Origin: Isochrysis galbana | Lineage: Eukaryota > Haptophyta > Isochrysidales > Isochrysidaceae | Assembly: GCA_018136815.1 (NCBI GenBank) | Contig: CM030945.1 | Location: forward strand, 966,605 to 1,030,604 | Length of the DNA stretch: 64,000 bases | Reading direction: 5' to 3' | Shown: positions 20,538 through 29,171 of the stretch, piece by piece | Position numbering within the stretch: the first letter of the stretch is position 1 | Layout: each line of letters begins with the position of its first letter | Translations under genes and position numbers: made by a program | The notes under the pieces: model-generated | Databases searched by the model: none | Told to the model about the DNA's origin: nothing | What the model saw: the letters and a program-made list of their open reading frames with translations, nothing else

Positions 20538-21158
20538 TCACAGCATGTACACCTCGTATACCGCATGAGCCAGCATGTACCAGAGAATGCTGTACGCAGG
20601 TATGGTGGAGAGCAGGAGTGCGGGATTTTTGCCGAAAAGCAGAGGATACAACCCGCGGAAGAACAGCCATATCCAGCCTAAAGCCGACGCGCGATTGGCG
20701 CTGACGAAGAGGGCGTAGGCAAATAGACTTACCAAGAAGGGAACGAATTGCTCCAGAAAATTGCCCACACTACGATCTGCCCAAAGAGTGCCCAATTCCT
20801 TGGAGAGATACTTGACACCCAAAAGTGTTGGCGGCTTCTCGCCCTTCTTGCGCGCAGTTTCTTTCAACTGCATGGTTGTCGTGTATCCAGCCCGGGCTTG
20901 CAAGAAGAGGAGCCCATAGAGAAATGAGATTGCACCCGCGACAACAAAGAGAGTCGGCACCAGCGCTCGGAACACATCACCACAGGTTTGCAAAGCTGGC
21001 TGGGCGAGCTCCGCCTTGGTGGTGCCAAGCGGTGCAAACTTGATAGCCGGGCCTGGCGGCGCGCAGAACCCACGACTGACAGCGGCGTACGCGGTGCCGA
21101 AGAATCCGGCCATGGCAGCGCCGATGCCTAGATCAGCGAGCAGAACGAGCTCGTACAT
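20538..21158 (-). CDS. MAPEG-family-like membrane protein
   Basis: 206 aa from the ATG at 21158. Four or five hydrophobic helices are visible: the first 27 residues, VPTLFVVAGAISFLYGLLF, FVPFLVSLFAYALFVS, LGWIWLFFRGLYPLLFG, and LSTIPAYSILWYMLAHAVY. The block NFLEQFVPFLVSLF...ANRASALGWIWLFFRGLYP resembles the MAPEG signature (membrane-associated proteins in eicosanoid and glutathione metabolism), in which an N-x-x-E-x-x-P helix is followed by an Arg/Tyr-containing helix. It is longer than typical MAPEG proteins (about 150 aa), with a soluble loop between helices 2 and 3. The gene is divergent from the desulfhydrase gene starting at 21477, with about 320 bp between start codons. Confidence 0.55.
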   Translation of the reverse strand: MYELVLLADLGIGAAMAGFFGTAYAAVSRGFCAPPGPAIKFAPLGTTKAELAQPALQTCGDVFRALVPTLFVVAGAISFLYGLLFLQARAGYTTTMQLKETARKKGEKPPTLLGVKYLSKELGTLWADRSVGNFLEQFVPFLVSLFAYALFVSANRASALGWIWLFFRGLYPLLFGKNPALLLSTIPAYSILWYMLAHAVYEVYML

Positions 21159-21476
21159 TCGCTGGGCAGTAGGCAGAGAGGCGAGGGAGGGGGGTGCGCG
21201 CGCGGCGAGGCCGACGACGCCGTCGGATAGAGATGAAAGATGAAAGATGAAGGAGGATAAAAGTAGAGAAGAATACTCTAGTAGAGAGCACCTTGAGCTA
21301 TTTTAGGTCTCAATTCGGTCGTAGAGTCGAGCTCTTCAGTAGGACTTTAATTAAATAAAGTACGTAGCAGAGCACTCCGCACCCTCAAAGTAGTAAAGTA
21401 AACAGAGTGGCCTCGGGCTACCGAAAGAGTGTTCGAGCGCGGGAAGCGCGGCGGGAAGGCCTTCCTTCCCAGTGCG

Positions 21477-22658
21477 ATGCTTGCAGCACTCGCTGCAGTG
21501 GCGGCTTCTGCCGCCACACTGGTCGCGCTGCGCTCAGGCACAAGCAGCGCGCGCACGCGGAGCGCTCCGCCCGCCGCCTCTCTTGCCCTTGGCGCCACAG
21601 GCGAGGAGGCGCTCTACTCTCCGCCAGAATGGGCTCCCGCGTCGCTCACTCCGCCAAAGAGCCGCCTCCGCTTGGCACACCTCCCTACGCCCATCCACCG
21701 CTGGCCGCTGCCCAAAGTGGCGGAGGAGACTGAAGTGTGGATCAAGCGCGACGACATGACTGGATGCGAGCTCTCCGGCAATAAGATCCGTAAGTTAGAG
21801 TTCCTCCTTGCGGACGCGAAGGCCAAGGGGTGTGACTGTGTCATCACGGTGGGCGGCTTCCAGTCCAACCATTGCCGTGCCACTGCTGCGGCCGCTCGCC
21901 GCGTGGGCCTAGAGCCGCACATCATCCTTCGCTCTGACTTGGAGCCTGGAGCGGATCCTGGCATGTGCGGAAACCTGCTAGTTGACCGGATGGTGGACGC
22001 AAAGATTCACTTCGTCAGCGACGCCAAGTTCAATGCAAAGGGTGGTTGGAAGCTCGTCTGCGAGCTACGGGAGGATCTCGAGGAGGAGGGCAAGACGCCG
22101 TACGCATTTCCGTCCGGTGGGTCTAACGCGCTGGGAACGTGGGGGTATCTCGAAGCTCTCCGCGAGATCATGGAGCAAACAGAGAGTGCTGGGCTGGCAT
22201 TTGACCGAATCTATTTTGGATGCGGCAGCGGTGGCACAGCGGCAGGGCTCGCGCTCGGCGTCCATCTCTCAGGCATGCGCGATGCGGGAACTGAGCTTGT
22301 CGCTCTAGGCGTCGACGATAGCCCCGACATTTTCTACGACAAGTTGGACGGCATCTTTCGATCGTGCTTCTCCGACTTCACAGACGTGAAGAGTCGCGAG
22401 ATTCTCACCATCTTGGATTGCGTTGGCCTAGGTTACGCGCAGGCTACTGACGAGGAGCTGCGCTTTGCGCTTGAGACGGCACGGGCGACAGGCGTATGCC
22501 TCGATCCTGTATATACAGGCAAGGCGGCATTGGGGATGGCGCGCGACTTGCGTGCGCGGCCGGTAAAGCGCGCACTCTTCATCCACACGGGAGGGTTGTT
22601 GGGCACCTACGCAAAAGCGGAGCAACTGCAAGCCTTGCTCACTGCAGAGAGGAGTTGA
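21477..22658 (+). CDS. D-cysteine desulfhydrase / ACC deaminase-family PLP enzyme
   Basis: 393 aa, single exon. A fold-type II PLP enzyme expected to break D-cysteine to pyruvate, sulfide and ammonia; ACC deaminase or a related activity is the alternative. Seen: WIKRDDMTGCELSGNKIRKL with the PLP-binding lysine at residue 103, GGFQSNHCRATAAAAR, FPSGGSNALGTWGYLEA, the phosphate-binding GCGSGGTAAG, and the C-terminal IHTGGLLGTY. The first ATG of the frame is at 21477; upstream the frame stays open but has no ATG. The about 75 residues before the catalytic domain begin with a hydrophobic stretch and an Arg/Ser/Ala-rich segment, which suggests targeting to an organelle. Confidence 0.9.
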   Translation: MLAALAAVAASAATLVALRSGTSSARTRSAPPAASLALGATGEEALYSPPEWAPASLTPPKSRLRLAHLPTPIHRWPLPKVAEETEVWIKRDDMTGCELSGNKIRKLEFLLADAKAKGCDCVITVGGFQSNHCRATAAAARRVGLEPHIILRSDLEPGADPGMCGNLLVDRMVDAKIHFVSDAKFNAKGGWKLVCELREDLEEEGKTPYAFPSGGSNALGTWGYLEALREIMEQTESAGLAFDRIYFGCGSGGTAAGLALGVHLSGMRDAGTELVALGVDDSPDIFYDKLDGIFRSCFSDFTDVKSREILTILDCVGLGYAQATDEELRFALETARATGVCLDPVYTGKAALGMARDLRARPVKRALFIHTGGLLGTYAKAEQLQALLTAERS

Positions 22659-23269
22659 GCGTGTAAGTGGATGTGAGCTTGAGCGTGCAGCGCGCCCGGC
22701 ACATGTCCGCCTTATGGGTGCAAGAATCAGTTTTCGATGCTAGTGAGGGAGCGGCATGTGCAAAGTCTATGTCTAGCGGTCTTGCTTACCTATAACAACA
22801 ACAAAACATCTGAGCGTTAGTACCACTACTACCGCTAGCCCGGTACTATCACGACACCCCTCAGTGCACTTGCCCGTACACCTTGACGCGTGCTGATGCC
22901 ACAGACACATACTCATATGTACCCCTTCAAATCTCCCCCTTGCAGACACCGGATGGGAGCCAACAAAAAAAAAATCTTCTTAAAATTCCCCGCTACGCGT
23001 GCGGCGTGAGGCAGTGTGCTAGTGTACCTCCCTACTACCCAACCTTAACCCCTGACAACCCCCTCCCCCTTTCCCAGTTCCCTCTTTATCGGAGAAGCTG
23101 GTTCCGGGGAGGCCGCGCGCGCTGCTTCGGCCGGGAGTTGGAGAGAAGGGGGCTGGAGACTGTGATTCGTCCTTTATGCTAGTGTTAATTCGGGTTGCCT
23201 TCTATTGTATATCGTGGGATCATCATTGATATCCTCCGCGGTTTCTTCTATGACGCGGTATTAAGTGCC
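22659..23269. repeat. 3' flank with dispersed repeat
   Basis: 22808-22905 is an inverted copy of the right part of 8400-8665 and matches 60590-60660. The remainder includes an A-run near 22967 and a CCGCTACGCGTGCGGCG segment resembling the 12330/33231/57563 repeat. No gene seen. Confidence 0.6.
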
Positions 23270-23950
23270 TCAGGTGATGTTACGGATGTCTAGACCTCTC
23301 GCCGCCTGCAGGAGGTCTTCCGATGTTCCTAGGTTGAACTCCTTGTCCACCGTGTAGAGCGGACTTATCAATTTCTTAATGTGTTTGTTGCTCGGGGCGT
23401 GTAGCCCCATATTCTCTCGTTGTTTTTTCAGCCTCTGAAAGAACCCGACTTTCGCCGTTACTAATAGGTGGTATCTCGCAAGGATCGCTCTTAAGATCGA
23501 TCTAACGGACCTGCCGTCCGCGTTGCCATATTGGATGTTATAAAAGTCAGTTAGGATGTACCTCCACGCCAGGATGCCTAAGTATCCTGAGGAGGGGTGC
23601 GGTCTGTCCACTTGATAGCAGAAAAGTCGTTGGGCTGTTTCGGATCCCGGCCTAAGGCTAATCCCCAGAAGTCCTTCTATGAATTCAAAGATGGGCTCCG
23701 TCGCGATACATGAGGCCAGGTGGGTGGAGCTTTCAGGGGCCGTGCCGCAAAAGCGGCATGTTGGATCGTCAGCAAAGCGGTTCGCTGTAGCTAACCTCCT
23801 ATGTAGGACATGTTTGAAATGCAAATAAGAGTCTCTAGGCGTCAAAAAGTTATATTTGTATAATTGCGATATTTGTTTCCACTTTCCCGAGAGGACCGGT
23901 AACCTTTTTTCCCATCTTAGTGTGGATTTTTGTGTTTTGGTTTTCCTCAA
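23270..23950 (-). pseudogene. LINE-type reverse transcriptase C-terminal relic
   Basis: A 226-codon frame carrying FKHVLHRRLATANRFADDPTCRFCGTAPESSTHLASC read in pieces: the CRFCG...THLASC Cys/His pattern is typical of the zinc-binding region that follows reverse transcriptase in non-LTR retrotransposons. No RT catalytic motif is present, so the copy is 5'-truncated or broken. Upstream on the same strand (24165-23955) lies sequence shared, inverted, with 15770-16120. Confidence 0.6.
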
Positions 23951-23954
23951 AGCG

Positions 23955-24165
23955 AAGGTGTCGTTCCGTCAATAGTGGGACATCAGTCGAATTGAGCGAT
24001 CAAATGTCCACAGTTGTATTGTAGTTGTTTAACATTAGATCTTGTTAAAATTATAAGAGAGAGAGGCCGTCAAAGCTTCTTCGCTAATCACATCGGTGCA
24101 CGCCGTGCATGGGCACGGCGCGATGTGCATCGGTCCCCCCGCGGATACGCCGTGCGCGCGCATGT
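23955..24165. repeat. Dispersed repeat flanking the LINE relic
   Basis: Inverted relative to 15770-16120: shared segments at 23960-24020 and 24085-24165. Confidence 0.6.
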
Positions 24166-24240
24166 CAACCCGTTCCGTGTGTGTAGCCCCTGCGACCCAC
24201 AACTACGTAAACTGGTCATATAAGAGATGTTTCGTTACAC

Positions 24241-24352
24241 CGCAGGAGGAAGGGCAGGAGGAAGGGCAGGAGGAAGGGGGCAGGAGGAAGGGGGCAGGAG
24301 GAAGGGGGCAGGAGGAAGGGGGCAGGAGGAAGGGGGCAGGAGGAAGGGCAGG
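24241..24352. repeat. GCAGGAGGAAGGG minisatellite
   Basis: About eight purine-rich units of 12-14 bp. Confidence 0.9.
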
Positions 24353-25579
24353 TCCTTCCGCACTTTTCGCCAAGAAGGAACGGCGTGCAGAAAAAGTTGT
24401 TATGCTGCATGATGAGTGGCAATCACACTTTGTTCCGCCCGTCCTCCGCGCCCAGAGTTCCCCCGCGAAAAGAGTGAACGCGGGGGGGGGGGGGCTCTCG
24501 TCCGTGAAGCTGAACGGCCCTTACAGCTCTCGCCGCGAGCACTCCTCGAGAAATAGAAGACTGTGCCTCCAGGTACCTACCTGCCACAAACAAGGAAGGG
24601 TCCCCTCATAAGTTATACGTTATCGTTATACGGCGATGCACACCACGCAAAACCACCCGCGACACCGTGCAAAGTAGGCGAGGCAGGCCAGGAGGAAACG
24701 CGACAGGAAAGGTGTACGTATACCAAAGAGCGAGGGTCAGCACGCGGTCGGTCAGACATTATAACAGCAGAGAGTCGATCGCGGATGCGACAACTGGGCA
24801 TGCCTAATGGCAGAGAGCAGAGGGAGGCCTTCTCTACAGAGCTTGTCGCCTGGAACGAAGACCTATCTCTATGTACAACGGCTCAGCGGCCGCAGGTAGC
24901 ACTTCATGTGTGAGAAAGCTTCTCGCCGCCTCGCCAATAGGAGGGAAGCACGGGCCCCGAGTGATAGCAATATGACAATTGAATATTGAATTGTGCTTAC
25001 GTGCAAAAGATAAAGAGACAATCGAACGCCCAACTGCCCAGTTCACACTGCACGCAGCGCACTGAGGAATACGCCAAACGTGCGATAATCCATGCGCAAC
25101 ACTATACATCCGCAACGAGCAACACCGCGCAAGCTGTGCGCCATCAAGGATGGGGAAACATTCGATGGCACAATTGCTTACGGCGAGCCAAAAAAGTAAC
25201 TTGAAACGTGCGCGAGTGCGGCAGGGCAGGGCGCATCATTAGGGCAGGGGCGTGCTGCGTAAGGGACGCACAAAGAAATCAGAGGGGCTGGAGCGTCGGG
25301 GACTCCGACGCTCCGGTCTAGGAAGACACCGGAAGGGTGGGGGGTTATGAAAGGGGGGAGCTCGAAGCGCTCTTCCCTTTTCTGGCCCCCCGAGAGCCGA
25401 GAGAGTAGAGCCCCGGACCGCAACTGGCATGATGGGAAGACCGTGGAGGGGAGGGAAAGTTCACACTCCCACCGCAGTGATCTCCAGGGTGCGGAGCGCG
25501 GCGGCTCCGGTCTGAATCTCGTCCAGCCCTGCGCTTCAATTGGCACGCCCGACCGTTTGTGCTCTCGATGGCCAGTTCT
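24353..25579. other. Intergenic with LTR-end relic, no gene seen
   Basis: A G-run (24481-24493) with a partial dispersed repeat at 24505-24548. The sequence TCGATCGCGGATGCGACA at about 24776-24796 is the shared terminus of the LTR-like sequences, suggesting an old solo LTR to its left. 25200-25579 is the 3' flank of the PHO88 gene. Confidence 0.45.
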
Positions 25580-27258
25580 TCACTCTACGTCGTCTGTAGC
25601 GGATCCAGTCGCCTCGTCGGCATCGGGCTTTTCCTCCACTTTCGGAGTCTCGTTTGTCGCATCACCAGCGGCAGCCAATGCTGGAGCGAAACCACTCAAC
25701 CTTCCACCTAGGCCCCCTAGGCCTCCCAGCCCTGCCGTAGGGCTACCAAGACCTCCCGAAAGCTTGTCGCCAGATGGAGCCGCAAACGGCAGCGGTGAGG
25801 CGGCCTTGAACGGTCGGGCTAGGGGCCCCACAGGCTTGCGACCGAGGATATGGATTTGGAAGAGGGGGTGATAGAGGATGTCAACCTGTGGGCAAGGGAC
25901 TCGAGCCGTGAATAGATGGAATACTCCGGAGGGCGCTTCATGGAAGGATGCGCTAGTCCAAGGCATGCTAGGTGGTGCAGGCCAAACATCGCAAGCCATG
26001 AACGGCGGGAAGGATGCGCAAGTCCAAGGCATGGCAGGCGGTACAGGCCAAATGACGCAACCCATGAACGGCTTGCGGTAGCGGGCAAAGCAAGCTAATA
26101 CTCACCAATGAGGAAGTCGTCGAATAGATGAGTGTGGAGTGCCAGTTTCGTAGCACGTGCATGAGAAAGACGAATATGGCGCTAATCTTGAAGTTCATCT
26201 GTGTCTGCAGAGCACAGGGCCGGGATGACGAGTGAGGGCGCACGAGCGCGTCGGGCTAGCAGAGGCTACAGAGAGTGCGTGGAAGGCAGGAGACCCTCGC
26301 GCCAAGCTCACCTTCGCGAGCTGCTTCTTGTCGTACTCCATGACCGTTTGGTCCTTCTGTCCGGCGCCCAGACCCATCGAGGCGAGCATCGCGGCCATCG
26401 GGTCGACAGCACCCGTCGACGCCATCAGCGTATCGTCCGCAGCAGCGGCAATGCGCCATCCAATCACCGCCTCAATGAGCAGCCGACTGCCCACCTGTGG
26501 CAAGGAGGCCAAAGGGTCAGCGCTCCGGGCAACTAGTTTGCGTACTCAGATGCTATCGCTGGGGTGCTTGCTGGGCACGAGAGCCGACGCACCAGAAAAT
26601 AAAATATCAGGCGCAACTTTTGGACAAAATCGGGCGCCTTCTGGTCCATCCGCTTCACGGCTTTGGAGGCGAGTGTCGATGCCGCGAACTGGACCACCAT
26701 TTTACTCCCCAGGATGCCACCAAGTGAGGGCGCCGGCGGGGCTGGAGCCAGCTCCTCTTCGGCAGCCTTCGCTTTTGGCGCGTCAGCAGGCTTCGTAGCC
26801 ACTTTTCCCGTCCTGGCGACGGCCTGCGACTTCTTTCTGCTGACTGCTGGCCTCGACGTGCTAGCCTTGGTGGCTGCCGCCTTCGGCTTGGCCGCCCTGG
26901 GCGGAGAGCCGAGCTTTGATTGGGCGTCCTGGTCGTTGTCAACGGCCTGATCGGTCTGTGCGGCGTCCTCCTCAAGATGTTCGGCCTCGTCGTCGTCGAC
27001 CAGCGCCTCGTACACCGTGCCGCACGTCCAACCGCGGTGTTCCGCCTGCTCTCCGTCTGCGACGGCCCTCATGGCCTCCTCGTCGAGCCCTTCTGCCGCA
27101 CAGAGCTTTGCGAGCGATGGGACGAGCTCGATCTGCGTGCCGCCGTCGGGCCTACGCACCCAGATGCGCGGGCGCACACCCGCGCCGCGTGCGCCCTGGC
27201 ACAGCGCGAGCAGCAGCAGAAGCAGCGTCGGCGGCGTCGGCGTCGTGCGGCACCGCAT
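25580..27258 (-). CDS. PHO88/SND3-family ER membrane protein with N-terminal extension
   Basis: Four exons on the minus strand: 27258-26593, 26494-26312, 26204-26106 and 25885-25580, all phase 0 with GT-AG introns, giving 417 aa. The C-terminal half matches PHO88/SND3, an ER membrane protein of the SRP-independent targeting route: a first hydrophobic segment (FVQKLRLIFYFL), the EYDKKQL segment, a helix FKISAIFVFLMHVLRNW, then HPLFQIHILGRKPVGPLARP and a Gly/Pro-rich acidic tail. Unusually, about 200 residues precede this: a signal peptide (PTLLLLLLALCQGARG), a short folded-looking segment (RPRIWVRRPDGGTQIEL), an acidic linker and an Ala/Lys-rich stretch. Typical members are about 190 aa and lack this. 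Identity rests on motif-level resemblance across the joined exons. Confidence 0.75.
25942..26073. repeat. 66-bp tandem duplication in intron 3
   Basis: Two imperfect 66-bp copies (25942-26007 and 26008-26073) lie inside the last intron of the PHO88-like gene. The minus-strand frame through them reads Trp/Pro-rich 22-residue repeats, but the intron is 220 bp, so reading through would break the downstream frame. Confidence 0.75.
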
Positions 27259-27472
27259 CGCGATAGAGGACGCGTCGGCGCCGGCGACGGAGAGAGGAGA
27301 CTAATTCTACGAGTACTTAGAGAGAGAGGAGAGAGAGACCATAAGCAAGATAGAAACTAGGTACTACTATGTGTAGAGCTACCTAGTTTCTATGCGTGTC
27401 CAGAAACTAGAAACTTGAAACTTGCTTCTAGTTACCAGGAGTTCTTTATCTTTACTGGACACGCGCGGGGCG

Positions 27473-27625
27473 AACCCTAGGTGAGAAATACGGTGTTGGG
27501 GCCTGCAAATACGGCCAACGGCCCAATGCATTGCAAATACATTCGCGAGGAAGGCGGCTTGCCTTCATTTGGTCTCCTTTCCCTCAGGGTTTCTTCCCCT
27601 CCCGTGGGGACTCTGGCCGAGCAGC
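27473..27625. repeat. Truncated MITE copy and dispersed repeat
   Basis: 27473-27545 resembles the left part of the MITE at 1723-1891 (GAGAAATACGGTG...GGGGCCTGCAAATAC). 27555-27625 is an inverted copy of 8249-8345. Confidence 0.6.
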
Positions 27626-27778
27626 ATCAAATACAAAAAAGCTCGGTCCTAGGACACCGGGCCTAGCTCACCATGAGGGCGCTCCTGTGAGCAAGGGGAT
27701 GCATGGTTACTAGTGCGTGCCCCCGCCCTCGATGAAAATTCCAGCGGCCTCCTCGTCACGCATGACGTGGACCTCTCC

Positions 27779-28414
27779 TCACACTTGTCTTGAAAGGATC
27801 GTCTTCAATGAGCGCATCGAATGTATACCGCACTCCTCGTGTGTCAGCTTGAACTTCTTTTCGATGTCGTAAAAGCTGTGGTACGGGTCAATGTACCCCT
27901 GCTTCTTTTCGAGCATGAGGTAATGCCTACCGGTCTTATCGATGGCGTAGGGATACGGAAAGTCGTTCGCTCCTACAGGCGATACGAATGCGACGATCTC
28001 GTCGACGGCCTCAAATTCGAACATTTCGATGCCCACGAAGACGTACTTGAGGTCGCCGATGTAGAAGAGCAAAGAGTTCCCTGCTTCATTGAGCTCGTTC
28101 ACTCTGTCGTACCCTCCTGACAATACAGTCAATGGGCAGAGGTAGCTGATGCCAACAAACATGTCCTCGCACACGAACGCGTGATGCGAGGCTTCGCCGT
28201 GTACATCGACCAAGTGCCTACCGTCATCGCGCTGTGCAACGGACGCGACAAAGCCCACGCCGCCATTGTCACGGGTCGCGTACTTTTGGACACCGGGTTC
28301 AGGGGCGAGAATCCTTCGCCAGTGCTCTTCGAACTCGTGTATACCTGGGTCTCCCGTCTCAGGTGTGGGAGAGCCATGGTAAAGGAGCGACAAGGCAAGG
28401 TCTCTATGTGTCAT
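27779..28414 (-). CDS. Conserved-looking protein of unknown function (211 aa)
   Basis: Single exon from the ATG at 28414. Well-balanced composition, no signal peptide or transmembrane helix. Notable segments are DNGGVGFVASVAQRDDGRH, a hydrophobic beta-like core around NSLLFYIGDLKYVFVGIEMF, and FPYPYAIDKTGRHYLMLEK. The PYPYAID...YLMLE pattern reminds me of short hypothetical proteins in nucleocytoplasmic large DNA viruses of algae, but this is memory-based and weak. The next gene upstream (28477-28827) is on the same strand only 62 bp away, which is tight for this window. I cannot assign a function. Confidence 0.65.
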   Translation of the reverse strand: MTHRDLALSLLYHGSPTPETGDPGIHEFEEHWRRILAPEPGVQKYATRDNGGVGFVASVAQRDDGRHLVDVHGEASHHAFVCEDMFVGISYLCPLTVLSGGYDRVNELNEAGNSLLFYIGDLKYVFVGIEMFEFEAVDEIVAFVSPVGANDFPYPYAIDKTGRHYLMLEKKQGYIDPYHSFYDIEKKFKLTHEECGIHSMRSLKTILSRQV

Positions 28415-28476
28415 TTATGAGCACGAAACGAAAAAAGCTTCCGTGAGCGCCTTTCACTTTGTTCCGTGCTCGCCAA

Positions 28477-28827
28477 TCAGTCATCAGATCTGCAGGTACC
28501 ACTACGACACGTGTATTCACCACAGCACTCCGAGTTACTTTGGCACACCGACCCTGGCTCGCGGCATGGCGTCTCACACACTCCCTCGTCATTGCACTCA
28601 AGTCCTTCACAGCACTCGTCGCCATAACTGCACGCCCCCCGTTTCTCGATACACGGTGTGACGGTACGGCACTTTTGGTCGGAACACACGAGATCGTGAC
28701 AACAGTCTCCATCGTTTGCACACTCTCCATCCACATCCTTACATCTGTCTGGCTCCGCCCGCCAATGGCCGAAATGCCGTGCCTTCCGCCGCCTACCTTC
28801 CGTCCCGTTCGGCCCCTCCTGTTCCAT
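28477..28827 (-). CDS. Small protein with three knottin-like disulfide repeats
   Basis: About 116 aa if translation begins at the ATG at 28827; an in-frame ATG at 28890 adds 21 unlikely residues. After a basic stretch (GRRRKARHFGHWR) come three tandem units of about 28 residues, each with the spacing C-x6-C-x5-CC-x4-C-x4/5-C. The units start CKDVDGEC, CIEKRGAC and CREPGSVC. That six-cysteine order is the inhibitor-cystine-knot pattern seen in many secreted peptides and protease inhibitors. No signal peptide is visible; either an upstream exon is missing or the protein is processed at the basic stretch. The acidic loops between cysteines differ among the repeats, so the repeats are not recent duplicates. 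Function unknown. Confidence 0.65.
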   Translation of the reverse strand: MEQEGPNGTEGRRRKARHFGHWRAEPDRCKDVDGECANDGDCCHDLVCSDQKCRTVTPCIEKRGACSYGDECCEGLECNDEGVCETPCREPGSVCQSNSECCGEYTCRSGTCRSDD

Positions 28828-28890
28828 CCGTAACCTCCAATCCGTCACATATATATGAATATGAATATGAGGGGGTATCATTTCTCCCAT

Positions 28891-29171
28891 ATTCGGGTGG
28901 TGCACTAGGACTTGATGGCCCGCGCCTTACTATTCGGACGAGCCATATGCCGGGGCCGGGGTGCGGAGAAGCCGCCAGCGGCTTTCTCCAGGGCCCTCCG
29001 CCCGCCGTCAAAATTGAAAATTGCAGCCCCTCCCCCATAAAGTTTTAAAAGTGGAGTATTTGACCGGACCTATTTGTAGACACGACAGGCAACACTGACA
29101 CCTAATCCATGGAGCCTCCGTCGATCTCAAAGGCACAGGATACGAAGTAAGGAGTAATATCAGGAGCCTCG
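28891..29171. other. Intergenic, no gene seen
   Basis: Short gap between two minus-strand genes. It includes the 3' flank of the NRAMP gene. Confidence 0.5.
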
